DNA of 64,000 nt. Origin: Nageia nagi. Its lineage: Eukaryota; Pinophyta. Both the position numbers and the translations under genes were made by a program. Location of the stretch: NCBI GenBank assembly GCA_050084985.1, contig JBITNC010000001.1, forward strand, positions 116,560,001 through 116,624,000. The letters are read 5' to 3'. Below are positions 54,681 to 64,000 of this stretch, piece after piece; positions within the stretch are counted from its first letter, which is position 1, and each line of letters starts with the position of its first letter. The notes below the pieces were generated by a model, which was not told the origin of the DNA, ran no database searches, and saw only the letters and a list, made by a program, of their open reading frames with translations.

Positions 54681-57369
54681 ATAACTTCATTTTTTGCAGC
54701 AAAAGTCCTATCAATGGTAGTTAACCATACATCATGTTGAATCAGAGTCAAATAACCATATGAAGTATTCTAATTGAGAGATTTGAGCTTTAACTATTCA
54801 ATTTGAAGTATGCCAAAATAATTTCATCAGAATAGTATTGTTTCTTTTGTATTTGGTTTTGATAGGTCCATCAAAAGTGTGCCTAGATACTACTAAAACT
54901 TTGGAAAAATATTTAAACTCATTGGAGATAAATGATAGGAGGTAAGATTAGGTATTTGTAGATCAAATTAAGCACCAAACTAAAGCTTAAATAATCAATC
55001 TAGTATTGATGATTAAGATAAGGGGTAGAACAATGAATCAAGGTACCAATAAATACATCCTACAAATATATTAAAGCATAAATATAACATGAAGTGGCAA
55101 TAATGGATTTTGGTACCAAGATGGAGGTTTTGAAAAAGTTAAGTGTTGTAAAAAGTGTGCAAATTTTTTAAGTCATATCTACTCTTGGATATGGTTGACA
55201 TAATTCATGCTACTTTAGATCCCATAAGGAAATTTGTTTATTAATTTTATATGCATAGAAAAGGAAATTTGTATTTTGAATGGTGGAGATGACATCAGCA
55301 TCCTTCATATTATAAAAGATATTTCAAAATACATTCTCTAGCTAAAAGTAAAAGAATTCTAAACTCTAGAGAGAATTAACATCATCAAGGTCATTCACAC
55401 TTTGAAAATACAATAATATAAAGAAAATATACACTTTGAAGAGATTTGATGTCATACAATTTTACCACATTGTGAAAGTATAAGGATTATGAAGGCATCT
55501 ACATTGAAAAACAATATGATGCCAAGCTATCAGATCCACATCTTGGATTCAAAAAAAAGAAAACTCTATAGTATGCACTTCTCTAGAAGATGAACATCCA
55601 CTACCTCTCTGGTCTTGCCATGTATCTTTCAACATTTTGGAATTATTACTATCAAATCAAGACTTTGAGCTCTAGACTATATCAAAACTAGTACAAAGAA
55701 GAAACCTAAAAGGTCACCATGTATTTCAAAATACTCTCTCTATAATCTAAAATATGCTAATGTTATTCTATCATTCTATAATGTAGATTCTTTAGATGAC
55801 ACTAAAGAATTATCCTTGTATCTTGATTTCAATATAGATTGCCTAAAGGAGAATGCATATTCAATCTAGATTCAAAGATCATGTCTGTAGATCCTTCATG
55901 ATCATCAAATACCCTTATTTGATAAGATTGAAATTAAAATATGAGAAGATAGGGTTATCAGGTAACTGACTTAGTAATATTTGATATATAATATCATATT
56001 GCTAAGTTGAGACCAAGGTAATAACTTCTATAGCTACATTTCTAAGAAGAGTCTAATCAAGGAAAAGGGTCAAACACTTTTAATACATACTATAATAACT
56101 ATAAGGGAAATTAAATCCATGAATATTCCATATACAATTACATAATTTGATCATAACAAAACCCTTACTTGAGTTGATATCAATATGTAGCTTGAAGATA
56201 GGATAAATCATTATCAACCTTTAGGGATGATTGCAATTTTGAAACAAGAATAGGAAAAGGCTTATATCAAGTTAAGGTGTCATTAACAATTTATTATTAT
56301 TTTCATAGGAGGACATCATGTTCTATGAGGAAAGTGTTGGAGTCAAGAATAAATCCTTTAAAATGAAGAAATTAGTTAGTGGGAATAGTGTATGGGTTCA
56401 TGACACCAAGATGAAAATATTCGATTGGAAGAAGCAACTTCCAAATTGGAATTTTCTCAATTCAAAAGTTAACATGATGAAAGAGACACCTTAATCATGT
56501 CAAATGAGTGGTAGTAAGGATTATTTTTGAAATAGAATCAATTAGCTTTAGTTTGTTATAGATTCTTCATGCTTCTACAAATACCAAAGGAGAAGGAGGG
56601 AGAAAGGGTCTTTCTCCAATTTTGCAACTTAGTTACCAAGGGTAATCACCAAGTTGTAGATTATTTAAATCATAGATACTTCTACAAGCCAAGTACAAAG
56701 TAGCTATTCTAGGAAAGTATTTTATATTTTTGTTACAAGTATTGCTGCATAAATAAATAATCATTTGAGTTATTACAATTCTCTTTTTTGTGTAAGAAAG
56801 TATTATTGTACTTTATGGGTAGAGTTTTTATATTAATTAAAATGGTGATACTATTCTTGGTTTAATTCATATGTCATGTGTGAATGATTTATGTTCCATT
56901 TATCAGATGTTACATCATTTGAATGTTTGATTGTTGTTCCTCTTAGTATTTAATAGTTTATCTATTACATTATTTGAATGGATAAATGTATGAATGCTAT
57001 ATCATTCTATATTTAGTCTTCTATGAGTTATGTATGACTCTCTACCCAATGTCTATATAAGGGCATTGGTCTACTTGCTATTTTAAGATTATTTTTCTTG
57101 AAGATAAGTCCATTTTTCTTTTAAACAAACAAGTAGAATAGGAATACTAATGAGTTCATTCAAGAGAAATGACAAAATCTTAAGTAAAATCATTAAAGGG
57201 TTACATTATTGGGCATTAAGGGTACATATATTGCATGTAATGTGGAATTGTAACCCAAAAAGGATATTATAGCTAGGTATTCTTATATATCTATTGATAC
57301 TAAGGGGATTTTATGCTTAGTGACACTAGTTTGATGAAAATCGAAGGGGTGTGAAATTTTATCACAATA

Positions 57370-57374
57370 ATACC
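57370..57374. repeat. target-site duplication ATACC (right)
   Basis: This is the partner of 40980-40984. It confirms that 40985-57369 inserted as one unit. Confidence 0.75.
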
Positions 57375-57556
57375 TATGTTAAAATTTTATGTGTCTTCAT
57401 TGTTTTATAATTTTATTTTTTAGTATAATGAATATTTCATGCATATTAATGTGTTAGGGATTGACTAATTCCTCAATAATTAAACCTACATTAAGTTAAT
57501 AATTTGTATTTGAATATCTTGTAAACGCTATAAGTTCAAGGTGATTGCAGATCATG

Positions 57557-57567
57557 TGGTATTAGAG
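57557..57567 (+). promoter_or_regulatory. primer-binding site of the host gypsy element
   Basis: TGGTATTAGAG follows a CA dinucleotide (57553-57554) that would end the LTR. It matches TGGTATCAGAG with one C-to-T change. Confidence 0.65.
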
Positions 57568-57689
57568 AAAAAGTTTGTGATTAAATAGGATTGTGAATGC
57601 ATGTAAGAAGATCTTAGAATGGAGAATTGGTTCCTTATAACCATAATATTATTTTAAGAGAAAAAATAAATATTAGTATGGAGAGGACT

Positions 57690-58720
57690 AAGGAAGAACA
57701 ACCCATTTGAAGAATGCTTGAAGTAAATTATGAGAGAAGGTTTATTGCAATGGAATAAGATGTGATTCAACTCATGGAGATGATGATGAGAAATTAGAAT
57801 TAGTTTAGGAATGAAAAGGATGGATAACTATAATATAGTTTAGAAATAGTGAGGATGCAGGAAACCTAGCTCTTCTTCTTCTTTAGTATAATTTCCTTCC
57901 AAAGAGGAAGTCAATTTTGAAATTCTAACAATTGAAGAGGATATTGGTGATGAGAAGATGAATAATTAGATAAAGTAACTTGAGGTATATTTCTATATCT
58001 AATTTATATTGAGTGATGAGTATGAATTTAATTTATAAGATTGAAATGGGGGGTTATGCACTTATTTAGTGGGAAGCACATGTTTAATCCCATAGGCATG
58101 AGAACCAACCACCTATCTCTTCTTGGGATGAGTTCATAAAGGTTCTTAGAGATCAATTATATTCATTTGTATATCATAATAAGAAGTTGATTAAATATAA
58201 TTATTTTTTACAATTAAAAAAATTAGCCTAACATTACAACAAAAAATTTAGAAGACAAGCTACCTTGTTGAAATGGTTTTTTGAAATATAGAACAATTTT
58301 GATAAACATGTCAAAGGATTACATATTCATTTGCGAAGATTTATAATTTTTTTCAACCCATCATATTTGGATAGAGTATTCAAGAACAATAACTTGAGGA
58401 ATATGGAAATTAGAAGCAACATGGTGATTCCAATTATTCCAATAAAAGTAATTTGAAAAGTGGACTTGATAAGGAAAACACCTAAGAAAAAGTTAAGGGA
58501 GAGCAAAAAGAGAAGGATACTACCACTACCAAGAAAGATGGAAGAAATAAGCATTATTCACATTATGAAAAGGATGGACATTTTGAGAATAGGTGGTGGA
58601 AACATCACCTTGAAAAGAATCCTTATAGAAAGAAGAATTTTAATAATTCTTAAAACAAGAATTATATGGCCACTAGGAGTGAAAGTGTTGATGTTAGCTA
58701 TAAGGTAGAAAAATAAAATA
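57690..58720 (+). pseudogene. gag relic of host gypsy element
   Basis: Fragments include ISSWDEFIKVLRDQLYSF and FLQLKKLA, then FKNNNLRNMEIRSNMV. A zinc-knuckle relic at about 58555-58600 (YEKDGHFENRWWKHHLEKNP) resembles CxxCxKxGHxxxxCWKLHPEKxP with Cys replaced by Tyr or Trp. The charged stretch before it (PKKKLRESKKRRI in another frame) is Lys-rich. Many stops are present. Confidence 0.65.
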
Positions 58721-58829
58721 CTTTTGCTACAACTTAGAATATTGAAAAACAGGTTAGATGCACTAGGAAGAAAGAGAAATAAGAGGACAAGAAAAATATG
58801 TAACTCTTCCATCTCAAAATTCAAGCAAC

Positions 58830-59200
58830 GAATACTAGAATTGATTAAATTCTTGATCCTAGTTCACAAGTTAACCTCATTATTGATCACTTGGTGAACA
58901 AGTTGGTATTAGAGACTTATAACCATCCTCATCCTTATCCTTTAGGATTGATGCATAAAGATGCTAGTTTGTAAGTTAGCAAATAGTGTAAGTTGACTTT
59001 TCTATTACTAAGAATTTCATTGATGAGGTAGTTCTGGATGTAATACCTCATAATATTTTTGGTGTTGTGTTTGAAAATCCATATCATTGAGATAGAGATA
59101 CCATTTATTTTAGGAAGAAGAACTAATGTAGGTTAGTTAAATATGGGAAATACCATGATGTTAATGCCTATAGGAGAAAAAAGAGAATGAAATTGGTTAT
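58830..59200 (+). pseudogene. protease relic of host gypsy element
   Basis: Frames give TRIDxILDPSSQVNLIIDHL, then VNKLVLETYNHPHPYPLGLM and HKDASL. After a frameshift there is FIDEVVLDVIPHNIFGVVFE. This is the same protease family as in the gag-only element at 11.9-12.3 kb. The active site reads DPS, close to D-S/T-G. Confidence 0.7.
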
Positions 59201-59449
59201 GGCAAGATAGATAAAGAGATTAATTAATGTCACTAAGAGGTTTGCGTTGGTCATCATTAGACCAAGAGCTTAGTGTTCTACTATGCCAACATTAATGTTG
59301 CATATATATTATTTACCAGCATCAACATTAATCTTAGTACCTACCCTCATACTATAATAAATTTAGATTCAAACCTTGTTGCATGATTTCTCTAACATAT
59401 TTCCTAATCCAAAATTATTACCATCCAAAAGGATTATTGAATATGAAAT

Positions 59450-60220
59450 TTAGTTATTTCCTGATTCTCCACTTCCTAATAATGGGTTGTATAGAAAATA
59501 TATCAAAGAGTGTAAGGATATTAAGTAGTAAATTTGAGAGATTTTGGATAAGGGAGTAATTAAACATAGTACTTCTTCATCTAGATCACATGTGGTCATG
59601 GTATAAAAGAGTGATAGATCATGGATAATGTATGTTGATTATATGATATTGAATAAATTATGACCAAGAATAGTTATCCATTGCCTTGTATTGATGATCT
59701 TATGGATAAAATCAATGGGAGTTATTATTTTAAAAGTTTTATCTCAAGATGGGTATCATAAAGTAATAATTAAGTAATAGGACATTTATAATACTTCTTT
59801 CAATTCAATAAAAGGCTTATTTGAGTGGTTTATATTATGTTTTTTCCTTTGCAATGCACTAGTTACATTTATGAGGGTAATGAATAAAGTTATCATACCT
59901 TACATTGATTCTTTTATTTATGTATACTTAGATGATATTAGTTTTTATAGTAAATCATGGGATGAGCACCTTGAACATCCTAGACAAGTGCTTACAACTC
60001 TAAAAAATGAAAAATTGGTTTTGAAATTGAGTAAGTGTGATTTTGGAATACATATTTTGTTGTAATTTCAACATGTTGTAGGTTATGGAAAACTAAAGAT
60101 TGATCTTGATAAGGTAAGAGTCATTATTGAGTGGCCTAGACCATGTAATATGATTGAAACTTAGATTTTCTTAGGGGTTATTTAGTACCTTAGAAAATCC
60201 ATTAATTTTTCTCATATTGC
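59450..60220 (+). pseudogene. reverse transcriptase relic of host gypsy element
   Basis: Visible are LPNNGLYRKYIKE, GVIKHSTSSSRSHVVMV, NSYPLPCIDDLMDKINGSYY and, in the frame from 59871, IPYIDSFIYVYLDDISFYSK with YLDD at 59925-59936. HLEHPRQVLTTLKNEKLVLK and LSKCDFG follow. After a break come KVRVIIEWPRP and FLGVIxYLRKSI. The active site is intact though the gene is not. Confidence 0.8.
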
Positions 60221-60720
60221 TTCTCCATTGCATGATATAACCAATGAAAGGTCTATTTTTCAATGGGGTAAGAAGAAATAGTTTTCATTTGATTTTATTA
60301 AGGAGAAGGTATTGAATGTAACTATATTGGAATATTTTAATTTGTAGAAGACTTTTAGAATTGATATTAATGCAAGTTACTATGCCATGGGAGTAGTTTT
60401 GATGCAAGGAAGGAGACTTGTATGTTATCATTCTAAGATGTTTAGTGGAGCTATTATTATTTATCATACCTAAGAAAAAACAAATTTTCTCTAGTTCAAG
60501 TTGTTAAAAAGTACAAACATTATTTGGTGGGAAGATAAACTATGATTCATACTAACCATCAATATTTTCAATATTTGTAAACTAAGTACACTTGCAAAAG
60601 GCCAACCATTTTCATTTTATGGGATTGTTACAATAATTTCATCTCATAATCAAGTACAATAAGGGAAGCACTAACAAAATTATAGATATGTTATCCAAGA
60701 TACCAATACTAATGCTAGGT
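60221..60720 (+). pseudogene. RNase H relic of host gypsy element
   Basis: Fragments read FQWGKKKxFSFDFIKEKV, LVEDFxN-like, RIDINASYYAMGVVLMQGRR (gypsy RNase H start with its Asp) and CYHSKMFSGAIIIYHT. HYLVGR-like and TNHQYFQYL-like text follow, then FIKYNKGSTNKIIDMLSKIP (the ADALSR motif as IDMLSK). The domain order after RT is normal. Confidence 0.65.
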
Positions 60721-61060
60721 TTACCTAATACTGACTTAATATTTTAGTCATGTTTGTGATGAGGAGAATTATTTTCATGTGAAGCATGGACTGCTTTATA
60801 AGTTATATTATTTATGTGTTCCTAAAGAGGAGAGATTTTAGTTGATCAAGGAGCTAATTCATATCAAATTTCTAGATATTTTGGTATTGGAAATACCTTA
60901 AAAAATATTTGAAGTTATGTGTATTGGATTAAAATGTAAGATCAAGTTACAAGGTACATTAAACATTGTGTGATATTTTATATTATTAAGATTGAAAATC
61001 ATAAATTAGGTTGTATTAATAAATTCCTATTCCCAATAGACCTTGGGAGTGAAGGAGGTT
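60721..61060 (+). pseudogene. integrase zinc-binding region, truncated
   Basis: Frame fragments give HVKHGLLYK, YLCVPKEERFLIKELIHIKF and RYIKHCVICYIIKIENHKLG, then FLFPIDLG. This is the H2C2 zinc-binding region and the stretch before the integrase core (the C..C pair partly kept as HCVIC). Homology ends near 61060, before the first catalytic Asp. Confidence 0.65.
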
Positions 61061-61980
61061 AATGTAGCATGTTTGAATTTCTTCCAATGATTTTATTTCT
61101 TATAGATCTAATTCTCTCCAATGGCTACTCACCATCTCTCACCTACCAAGTTTATTATGTTGTAGGAATACCATTGAGCATTGAAAACTCAAAAATTTTA
61201 TCCTTAGACTATATATCTAATTTTATACTCCTTTATGGACACCCATACCTTTCTTTGAATTTGTGGGAACTTCATTTATGTTTTGTTGACTTCTTTGAGC
61301 AGATTTGATATCCATGAGTTCTTATGGAATCTTCTGAACTCCATTTTATTCTTGTATAAAGAGTGATTTTATTTCCTATTCCATGAGAGAATGTTTATTT
61401 ATGTAATGTTATGCTACTATTTTCTACATAGAATATAAAGCATTCATATTTGCTTTGCAATACCTTATGGTTGTGTGGTGTGTTTTCTCTTTTCAAAGCT
61501 TGTATGCATGAGAAACACTTACAAATATTCATAGAATATTTTTATCTCTAATATAAGATAATATTTATTTATTTGGGGTTATTTTACTTCATTGGTACTT
61601 GTTTGTATTCCCATATTTGAGAAAATAGTTTTGATATTTTGTGATTATGTCAAATTACCTTATTTTGGATCAGTTTACTTTTGAGTACTAGATCTTTCTA
61701 TTTATATATCCATTTCTTGTGATTCCTTCTTGGTTGGATAGCTAGTTTCAATAAATTTACAACCATATATATTATGCCATCATTATTGGTGTAACACACT
61801 TACAAATCCCAAAATACAAAACCTATCTTTATTGAAGTCTTGCTCCATGAATTCTTGAAGTCTTTTACTTCAAGATCACTTTTTACCCCTTCATATTTCT
61901 CTAAATTATTTTATATCTTCACCATTGGATAGAAAATTTCATGTTGATCACTTTGATGGCTCATAGTGCTAGGTTTCTTT
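61061..61980. other. unassigned stretch, possibly part of a copia 5' LTR
   Basis: No domain was recognised. A copia primer-binding site at 62399 implies an LTR ending near 62395, and this stretch could contain its 5' part. The partner LTR would lie outside the window. Confidence 0.3.
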
Positions 61981-62210
61981 AAGAATCGCATAAGTTACAA
62001 GCTTTGTAATTTTTCCTATTCTTACTGATGTCATCACATTTTAGACTACAGATTTTGCATTTTGGCTTCTTTTCCATACTTCAAATTCACTTGATAATTT
62101 AATCACTCTTTGGAACATAGATTACACACTTTGGCCTCAATCATACACTCTAAATTTGCATTTTGATGTCATCACTCTTTGAACTATAGATTCCACACTT
62201 TTAATTTTCT
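61981..62210 (+). repeat. diverged short repeats (ATCACTCTTTGGAACATAGATT)
   Basis: Three loose copies of (TC)ATCAC(TC)(CT)TTTGGAACATAGATT(AC)CACACTTT lie near 62030, 62100 and 62165, about 65 bases apart. They may be enhancer repeats in the LTR of the copia element that follows. Confidence 0.55.
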
Positions 62211-62398
62211 CAAAAATTCAGACAATTTCTATCACCCTCAAACTATCAGAACTTTTGAATTTCTAAATTACATTTATTTTTTTAGATTTATTCAAAACTC
62301 TTTCTTTAACACTTTCATTTTCTTTAGTATTTTTAACATTTTTAAAGATCCTACCAATCCTCATGTACTAAATTCTCCTAAAACTCTGACCAAATTTA

Positions 62399-62410
62399 TG
62401 GTATTAGACC
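62399..62410 (+). promoter_or_regulatory. copia primer-binding site
   Basis: TGGTATTAGACC matches TGGTATCAGAGC with two changes. CA at 62391-62392 region precedes it. Gag follows about 60 bases later. Confidence 0.65.
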
Positions 62411-62459
62411 TTGGAGGCTTAAGCATTGAAAATCATCATTTGGATTTCAATATCTTATC

Positions 62460-63290
62460 TTGAGCCTATTTGATTCAAATTATTCAATTGTATTAGATCC
62501 ATATGTCTATTGGGTTAAATGGATCCAAAGAATGGAAATTATTTGTAGTTGCAGATCACTATGTTTAGTGGAAAATACTATGAATATTGGAGCATTTGGA
62601 TGCAAACTTTTCTCATCTCACAAGACTTTTCTCTCAAGGATATGTTGAACTTGATGCTATAATCTTTTCTACACTTACAATATATGAATGAAAAGAGCTC
62701 CTAGATACACAAAAGAAGGATTTCAAAACTTTATTTGCTATACAAAGTGAAATAGTTTTTACCATCTTCCCTAAGATTATAGAATGCAAATTCTCCAAGG
62801 TTTCATGGGACACTCTTGAGAGTGCTTACAAGTAATCAACCAAAGTCAAAGTAGTCAAGTTATGAATTTTGCAAAAGGAGTTTGAATCTGTTCAAATGGG
62901 AGATGTTGAAATTGTTAAATTATTTATGAATAGAGTTCAAGATCTAGTGAGTAGATTGATGATACCTAGATTATTGACAAGGTGTTGAGAAGCCTTACCT
63001 GAAAGTTTTATTACACCATTACTATTGAGGATTCTAAGAAAATAACTCAACTCACTCTCCTAGATCCACTTGGTAGCTTAAAAAATATGAGAACCAAATC
63101 TAGGATAGATTTGAGAACCTATACCAAGCCTTCCAAGGAAAAATCTAGATGAATGATCAAGCTTCTAATTCCTCCAATACAAAATCTAATTTAATAATTC
63201 ATGGTAGAGTCATGGTGGTATCAGTTCTAGAAGAGGAAATCATGGTAGAGGAAGAAATCACCTAGTTGGTAGAAGCTAGTGCTCAACCTA
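62460..63290 (+). pseudogene. copia gag relic
   Basis: Fragments include WIQRMEIICSCRSLCLVEN-type text (region of the YxxWxxRMxxxL motif) and, after frame changes, FESVQMGDVEIVKLFMNRVQ and DKVLRSLTxKFYYTITIEDS, then KKITQLTLLDPLGSLK. These follow the UBN2 gag pattern (VxKILRSLTxKFDxVVxxIEESKDLxxLTLDELxGSL). A Gly/Arg stretch near 63205-63260 leads to the knuckle. Confidence 0.7.
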
Positions 63291-63480
63291 TAGGTATTAT
63301 GACTTTTGTGGAAAGGATGATCACATAAAGTGGTATTGCTTCTGAAAGAAGAAGTAGAATGCCAACTACAATGAAGATCAAAATGATGTTCATAATGTCT
63401 TCCTCATCCACAATAACTTTGAAGATATTGATGACCATATTTGGTATCTAGATAGTGGGCGTTTAAATCATATAATTGAG
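63285..63480 (+). pseudogene. copia zinc knuckle and protease
   Basis: The knuckle YYDFCGKDDHIKWYCF (about 63293-63340) keeps Cys, His and Cys; the first Cys has become Tyr. The protease follows near 63438-63470 as IWYLDSGRLNHII, with the catalytic D-S-G intact (family motif WYLDSGCSNHMTG). DxWYLDSG sits about 100 bases after the knuckle, as usual. Confidence 0.8.
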
Positions 63481-63559
63481 AACAAAATTTATTTACTCAA
63501 CTTGAAGAAAATACTTCTAGAAAATTTTGATTTAGTGATAATAATCAAGCTGATATTTG

Positions 63560-64000
63560 TAAAACGGTTCAATTGCTTTTAAAGCAAAATATGGAAAAAT
63601 TTTGCATATGCATGATACTTTGTATGTTCTTAACCTAAAGTATAATCTCCTTAGCATTTGTCAGATATGCTTAAAATACTATTATTTAGTCTTATGAAAG
63701 AAGACCTGCACCATCACCAATAAGGTCAATAAGTAAGTTATTGTAAAAACTCTCATGTTTGATAATTGCATGTATATACTAAGGATGCAACTAACAATAG
63801 TTAAATACTTGAATTCCACCAATGATATTTCTTGGTTGTGCACCAAAGATGTGGCCACATCAATTTCAACTCACTTTGTAGATTCTAAACTTGTCCAACC
63901 TCCTCACTACTACCTAACACTTTGTGTGAGAGCTACATTTCTAGGAAACAACATAGAGAGAAATTTCATTCCCATCTACACCACTCAAAGGCACCTTTAG
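63560..64000 (+). pseudogene. copia gag-pre-integrase region, partial
   Basis: The text NLHMHDTLYVLNLKYNLLSI-type (HDVLYVPxLKHNLLSIGQL) is followed by TCTITNKVNK and the frame from 63755 (MFDNCMYILRMQ). WLCTKDVATSISTHFVDSKL in that frame, read in a neighbouring frame as LVVHQRCGHINFNSL, is the LWHxRxGHLNFxSL motif with its His pair. It is cut by the window edge at AxxLGNNIERNFIPI (matching CxxGKQHRxSFP). Confidence 0.75.

Larger units (their letters stand above)
40985..57369 (+). mobile_element. gypsy element with giant (about 3.5-kb) LTRs
   Basis: The 5' LTR is 40985-49664, interrupted by a copia element at 42450-47712. The 3' LTR is 53856-57369. Between them lie a primer-binding site, gag, protease, an RNase H, the start of RT and the end of integrase. 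RT and the integrase core are deleted. The primer site is of the TGGCGCCGTTGCC type used by Athila/Tat elements. LTRs together exceed the interior in length. The element is flanked by ATACC on both sides. Confidence 0.85.
53856..57369 (+). repeat. 3' LTR of giant gypsy element
   Basis: This intact 3.5-kb partner of the split 5' LTR begins TGTAAGCACACT. It contains the CATAAG array and TATA box (54020-54290) and carries a 69-bp tandem duplication at 54543-54680 absent from the 5' LTR. It ends TATCACAATA at 57369 next to ATACC. No open frame of note lies inside. Confidence 0.85.
40769..61060 (+). mobile_element. host gypsy element of the nest (5' LTR split, pol truncated)
   Basis: A gypsy interior (gag, protease, RT, RNase H, start of integrase) occupies 57557-61060. 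A primer-binding site at 57557 is preceded by LTR-like sequence (57375-57554). The rest of that LTR appears to lie on the far side of the inserted giant element, at about 40769-40984, because a perfect 5-bp target duplication joins the two sides. Integrase stops near 61060 and no 3' LTR was found. The left limit at 40769 is a guess from a TG dinucleotide. Confidence 0.55.
62399..64000 (+). mobile_element. Ty1/copia element, 5' portion, runs off the window
   Basis: A primer-binding site is followed by gag, a zinc knuckle, protease and the gag-pre-integrase region, all on the plus strand and in copia order. Integrase, RT, RNase H and the 3' LTR should lie beyond 64000. Stops and frameshifts are frequent. 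It differs in sequence from the copia element at 42.45-47.71 kb. Confidence 0.8.

Noticed and set aside
58327-58554. very hydrophobic 75-codon minus-strand frame, membrane-protein-like
   Set aside because: It is opposite the Lys-rich gag linker of the host gypsy element; Lys codons (AAA/AAG) read backwards give Phe and Leu.
58460-58708. Lys/Arg-rich plus-strand frame
   Set aside because: It is an out-of-frame reading across the gag linker and zinc knuckle; the knuckle is in another frame.
62179-62463. 94-codon Phe-rich frame
   Set aside because: It runs through the presumed LTR end and primer site of the copia element. The composition is low-complexity and there is no domain.

Overview
This window is intergenic, repeat-dominated nuclear DNA of a seed plant. 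The evidence is plant-type LINEs with a DUF4283-like ORF1 and an RNase H tail, Ty1/copia and Ty3/gypsy LTR retrotransposons (a chromovirus and Tat/Ogre-like elements among them), AT-rich composition, and no intact open reading frame longer than about 200 codons. I found no host gene, tRNA, rRNA or CRISPR array. The density of old, mutated, nested elements suits a large-genome plant (a gymnosperm, or an angiosperm with a bloated genome), but the species cannot be read from the sequence. Nearly every coding relic carries stop codons and frameshifts. Primer-binding sites (PBS) look as if they decayed by C-to-T and G-to-A change, as expected of methylated, silenced repeats.

Layout. 1-2.1 kb: unassigned, with an LTR-like TATA region. 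2.6-8.2 kb: decayed LINE on the minus strand (ORF1, endonuclease, reverse transcriptase, zf-RVT, RNase H). 8.34-13.42 kb: gypsy element bounded by two 663-bp LTRs, carrying only gag and protease; its gag is broken into pieces that alternate in orientation. 15.1-16.4 kb: 5' part of a plus-strand LINE. 16.9-18.6 kb: a 1.7-kb imperfect palindrome with no recognisable protein. 18.6-22.2 kb: AT-rich, unassigned. 22.2-31.4 kb: a copia relic split by a nearly full-length Tat-like gypsy element (22.93-30.28 kb). 31.5-38.4 kb: a minus-strand copia relic split by a chromovirus complex (32.24-38.34 kb) containing an inverted duplication. 38.8-40.6 kb: two tandem-repeat fields and a short inverted repeat, of different composition from the surroundings. 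40.77-61.06 kb: a three-level nest. A copia element (42.45-47.71 kb) lies in the 5' LTR of a gypsy element with LTRs of about 3.5 kb (40.985-57.369 kb). That element lies, with a perfect 5-bp target duplication, in what looks like the 5' LTR of a further gypsy element. 61-62.4 kb: unassigned, probably including a copia 5' LTR. 62.4-64 kb: the start of a plus-strand copia element that runs off the window.

The elements do not work together as a pathway. They form a stratigraphic record in which insertion order can be read from which element interrupts which. The most unusual structures are the 1.7-kb palindrome at 16.9-18.6 kb, the alternating-orientation gag array at 9.0-12.8 kb, the inverted duplication around a chromovirus LTR at 34.5-38.2 kb, and a gypsy element whose RNase H domain lies upstream of the start of reverse transcriptase (52.3-53.2 kb).
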